Below, one piece after another: positions 5,597 through 5,893 of a DNA stretch of 5,893 nt. The stretch is taken from positions 1-5,893 of the forward strand of contig JAIUYC010000302.1 of assembly GCA_020216575.1 (NCBI GenBank), given 5' to 3'. A program made the translations under genes and the position numbers. Origin of the DNA: Coleofasciculus sp. S288 (GTDB lineage Bacteria; Cyanobacteriota; Cyanobacteriia; Cyanobacteriales; Coleofasciculaceae). Below the pieces are notes generated by a model that did not search any database, had not been told where the DNA came from, and saw only the letters and a program-made list of their open reading frames with translations. The stretch's first letter is position 1. Each line of letters starts with the position of its first letter.

Positions 5597-5634
5597 TGAG
5601 TTTAGGACTGAGTTGTGTATGAGTTGCGTGAGTT
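5597..5634. repeat. Four TGAGTT repeats upstream of the HTH gene
   Basis: TGAGTT occurs at 5597, 5609, 5620 and 5629, with steps of 12, 11 and 9 bases, and a partial TTGAGT follows at 5633. The cluster ends 32 bases before the upstream ATG (5666) and 59 before the preferred ATG (5693). Either an operator array or an irregular short-repeat tract of the cyanobacterial kind. Confidence 0.45.
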
Positions 5635-5692
5635 GAGTAACAGGCGTCGAATTGGCGTGGCTAGAATGGGCGAAAGCGTTGTTGTTGGGCGT

Positions 5693-5893
5693 ATGGGAGA
5701 GCGATCGCTTCAGGCTTCTCAAAAAGGAATCCAGCTAGCCAAACATGCTCTGACTAGCAAGAGATGGAGACAGAAGGATTTAATCGGCTTTGTTTGTCAG
5801 AGTCGCCAGCCGATTTCCAAGTTCTTTACGGGTAAATCTGTTGACAGGGAAATCTTTGTTGGTATTTGCGAAAGACTGGGTTTGGACTGGCAA
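5693..5893 (+). CDS. N-terminus of HTH-leading STAND/NACHT-type or repeat protein (3' end outside window)
   Basis: The frame runs off the window after 67 codons. It begins MGERSLQASQKGIQLAKHAL, then has a helix-turn-helix: RQKDLIGFV (26-34), turn, and recognition helix SRQPISKFF (37-45), followed by TGKSVDREIFVGICERLGLDW (46-66). This pattern (RSLQAS-type start, sRq..skFftGk.vdr..F..iC..LgLdW) is the module that opens many cyanobacterial proteins with NACHT, NB-ARC or AAA-like NTPase cores and WD40, TPR or pentapeptide repeats. The family start pattern favours the ATG at 5693; an in-frame ATG at 5666 would add MGESVVVGR. Neither has a clear Shine-Dalgarno sequence. The downstream NTPase is inference, since it lies outside the window. 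Other HTH proteins, such as a plain Xre-like regulator, cannot be excluded. Confidence 0.75.
   Translation, partial: MGERSLQASQKGIQLAKHALTSKRWRQKDLIGFVCQSRQPISKFFTGKSVDREIFVGICERLGLDWQ

Noticed and set aside
5370..5636. Plus-strand 88-codon frame opposite the 48-residue small gene
   Set aside because: It needs a TTG start without a ribosome binding site, its translation is Ser/Thr/Arg-rich without a pattern, and its end lies in the TGAGTT repeat tract. The minus-strand frame explains the same DNA better.
1..5893. CRISPR array or phage/IS transposase genes
   Set aside because: No regularly spaced direct repeats with unique spacers and no transposase-like or integrase-like translation appear in either strand.

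Overview
The window comes from a cyanobacterium, most likely a filamentous one. The octamer GCGATCGC (HIP1) occurs exactly nine times in 5.9 kb, against about 0.1 expected by chance. Several intergenic repeats are of kinds common in filamentous cyanobacterial genomes: a CCCCCT-rich palindrome, a TGTAGGGGCGGGTTT inverted-repeat element, GCGTTAGCGAAGCG-type low-complexity DNA and short TGAGTT repeats. I cannot name the species.

Layout from left to right. (1) Positions 1-834, plus strand: the 3' part of a membrane histidine kinase (last membrane helix, HisKA-type dimerisation domain, HATPase_c), followed at once by an intrinsic terminator. (2) Positions 1043-3896, minus strand: a three-gene ABC importer unit read right to left as substrate-binding protein, ATPase, permease. 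It belongs to the SsuABC/TauABC/NMT1-like group. ATPase and permease overlap by an ATGA; binding protein and ATPase are separated by 239 bases holding a strong hairpin repeat. An identical 38-base copy lies just past the permease, so each transcription segment ends at the same repeat. (3) Positions 3897-4365: 469 bases without a convincing gene, containing the importer leader and promoter region, a purine-biased tandem duplication, a CACAGAGA-type repeat and a 66-base MITE-like element. (4) Positions 4366-5040, minus strand: a complete OmpR-family response regulator with no kinase beside it. Its frame stays open upstream through repeat DNA, which invites a false long start. (5) Positions 5041-5380: repeat-rich DNA without a supported gene. 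(6) Positions 5381-5527, minus strand: a 48-residue, previously easy-to-miss small protein with a good ribosome binding site. (7) Positions 5693-5893, plus strand: the first 67 codons of a protein with the helix-turn-helix module that begins many cyanobacterial NACHT/NB-ARC/AAA-like STAND or repeat proteins. The rest lies outside the window.

The kinase and the regulator are on opposite strands 3.5 kb apart with the importer between them, so pairing is possible but nothing in the sequence shows it. The importer is a self-contained uptake unit of unproven substrate. The part most likely to belong to a poorly described system is the right edge: the small protein diverging from the HTH/STAND-type gene, with a cluster of TGAGTT repeats between them.
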